Part shown: in pieces, positions 15,951-16,665 of the stretch
How positions within the stretch are numbered: the stretch's first letter is position 1
Layout of the letters: every line of letters begins with the position of its first letter
Assembly: GCA_030149625.1 (NCBI GenBank)
Contig: JASLHP010000267.1
Location: 1-16,665, forward strand
DNA: 16,665 nt
Direction: 5' to 3'
DNA from: Solirubrobacteraceae bacterium
GTDB lineage: Bacteria > Actinomycetota > Thermoleophilia > Solirubrobacterales > Solirubrobacteraceae
The notes under the pieces: generated by a model
Told to the model about the DNA's origin: nothing
Database searches by the model: none
Seen by the model: the letters and a program-made list of their open reading frames with translations, nothing else
Program-made: the position numbers and the translations under genes

Positions 15951-16307
15951 GCATGCACCCTCGCATACCGACGCGGGCGCGTCTAGCGGAAATCGGACGT
16001 TGCAGTGTCAGGCGGCAAGGCGGCCTATCCGCGGAACCGGCCCGATCACACAAAGCGGTGCCCAGCCGGGCGTGCGGCCACGACGACAGCGGCGCCGCGT
16101 TGTGTGAGGCGCCACGAGTTCGCGGCGCCCTTCGCTTGGCCCGGTCCGCGATTCTCGATCAGTTGCAGCCTCGCTAGCCGGCCGAGCAGCTTCGAGAAAT
16201 CGGAGATGCGCTAGCTTGCCGAGCCGCGCGCGCCGAAACAGATGAGTGGGCAAGCTCTACTCTTCGGTATGCCTCTCAGTCACAGGAAGAGCCAGAGAGT
16301 TAGTCCA
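15951..16307. other. Intergenic stretch with a regulator remnant
   Basis: This 357-base gap separates the divergently transcribed AdaA-AlkA gene and the methyltransferase gene, so both promoters should lie here. The only coding-like signal is the winged-helix remnant at 16046-16210 on the minus strand. No clear sigma-70 promoter pair, riboswitch or RNA gene was recognised. Confidence 0.5.
16046..16210 (-). pseudogene. Remnant of a winged-helix (MarR-like) regulator, C-terminal part only
   Basis: The minus strand encodes 54 residues ending in TGA at 16046-16048. The pattern is ISDFSKLLGRLARLQLIENR, then GPGQAKGAANSWRLTQRGAA. This matches the recognition helix and wing of small winged-helix proteins common in Actinomycetota (SKLLxRLxxLGLIENxG then GxPNAWxLTxxG). 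There is an in-frame TAG at 16211-16213 directly before it and no start codon or ribosome site, so the N-terminal half is missing. Recognition is from motif memory. It could also be chance in a GC-rich reading frame, but the match to the wing is detailed. Confidence 0.55.
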
Positions 16308-16665
16308 ATGAGCACGCACGGCGAACTAGTGAACATCGACGGGGTCGAGGTCATGCTCGACAAGGCTTGGGCCGGCCCCTCGGTCAGCGCTGCGCTCCGC
16401 TGCGGATCCTACGAGCGGGCCGAGCGGGGGGTTCTTGCCGCGACGCTCTCGCCGCACGACACCTACCTTGAACTCGGCTGTGGAATCGGGGTCCTCGCGA
16501 CGCTGGCCGCGACGCGCGTGGGCGATCGAAACGTAGTCGCGATCGACGCAGATCCGGCCATTGCCGCCGTGGCCCGGGAAACCACTTCGCGTAACGGGCA
16601 CGCGATCGACGTTCGCAACGTCGTCCTGCTCCACGACCCGGCAGAGGCCGCCACGTCGTTCTATG
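16308..16665 (+). CDS. FkbM-like SAM-dependent methyltransferase, 5' part, cut by window
   Basis: An open frame of 119 codons from ATG 16308-16310 to the window end. The N-terminus contains MLDKAWAGPSVSAALRCGSY (16-35) then ERAERGVL. The SAM-binding motif I YLELGCGIGVLATLAA (53-68) follows, then VVAIDADPAIAAVARE (76-91), where the acidic residue should bind the SAM ribose. The layout, with an N-terminal Gly-x-Tyr-Glu stretch leading into an ELGCGIG motif, fits the FkbM or related class I methyltransferase families. Substrate is unknown, and the C-terminal half is outside the window. Ribosome site is weak (GAGAG eight bases upstream). It is divergent from the AdaA-AlkA gene. Confidence 0.75.
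   Translation, partial: MSTHGELVNIDGVEVMLDKAWAGPSVSAALRCGSYERAERGVLAATLSPHDTYLELGCGIGVLATLAATRVGDRNVVAIDADPAIAAVARETTSRNGHAIDVRNVVLLHDPAEAATSFY

Overview
The window is very GC-rich, uses G/C-ending codons and carries exported alanine/glycine-rich proteins. It also has a multi-domain beta-propeller/collagen-like secreted protein and an AdaA-AlkA fusion. This points to a high-GC Gram-positive bacterium, most likely Actinomycetota and plausibly the Thermoleophilia/Solirubrobacterales. That placement is inference; no rRNA or marker gene is present.

Main locus (about 1-13547): a cobalamin (vitamin B12) responsive cluster. Three cobalamin riboswitches are visible. Two are divergent in the intergenic region 10820-11363. 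The third lies between the genes at 7050-8444 and 5105-6802. Reading leftward (minus strand) from the divergent region, riboswitch 1 leads into three secreted proteins: a toroid plus transcobalamin-like beta domain (9422-10819), a small DUF4430-like protein (8596-9297), and a second toroid plus beta-domain paralogue (7050-8444). The third riboswitch (6845-7005) then leads into a tightly packed operon. In order this encodes a DUF4430-like protein with a long linker and C-terminal domain (5105-6802), a membrane-anchored toroid protein (3571-5127), a MotA/TolQ/ExbB-type channel protein (2972-3574), a DUF2149/ExbD-like small protein (2643-2975), a DUF4430 lipoprotein (1645-2640), EcfT (707-1648) and an EcfA ATPase cut by the window edge (1-710). 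Most junctions overlap by four bases (ATGA or GTGA), so translational coupling is likely. Reading rightward, the second divergent riboswitch leads into a 727-residue secreted protein: seven-repeat beta-propeller, choice-of-anchor-D-like domain, collagen-like segment and basic C-terminal domain (11364-13547).

Interpretation: this looks like a dedicated surface capture and uptake system for cobalamin in a monoderm. Secreted and anchored proteins with the intrinsic factor/transcobalamin architecture would bind corrinoid. A DUF4430 lipoprotein would hand it to an ECF transporter. An ExbB/ExbD-like pair may supply proton-motive work. The ECF substrate-binding (S) component is not in the window and may lie beyond position 1.

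Right flank (13548-16665): unrelated housekeeping-type genes. A PEP mutase/isocitrate lyase family protein (13639-14451) is coupled by an ATGA overlap to an AdaA-AlkA DNA repair fusion (14448-15950), both on the minus strand. A non-coding stretch (15951-16307) holds the remnant of a winged-helix regulator. A FkbM-like methyltransferase begins at 16308 on the plus strand and runs off the window. No tRNA, rRNA, CRISPR array, insertion sequence or phage gene was seen.
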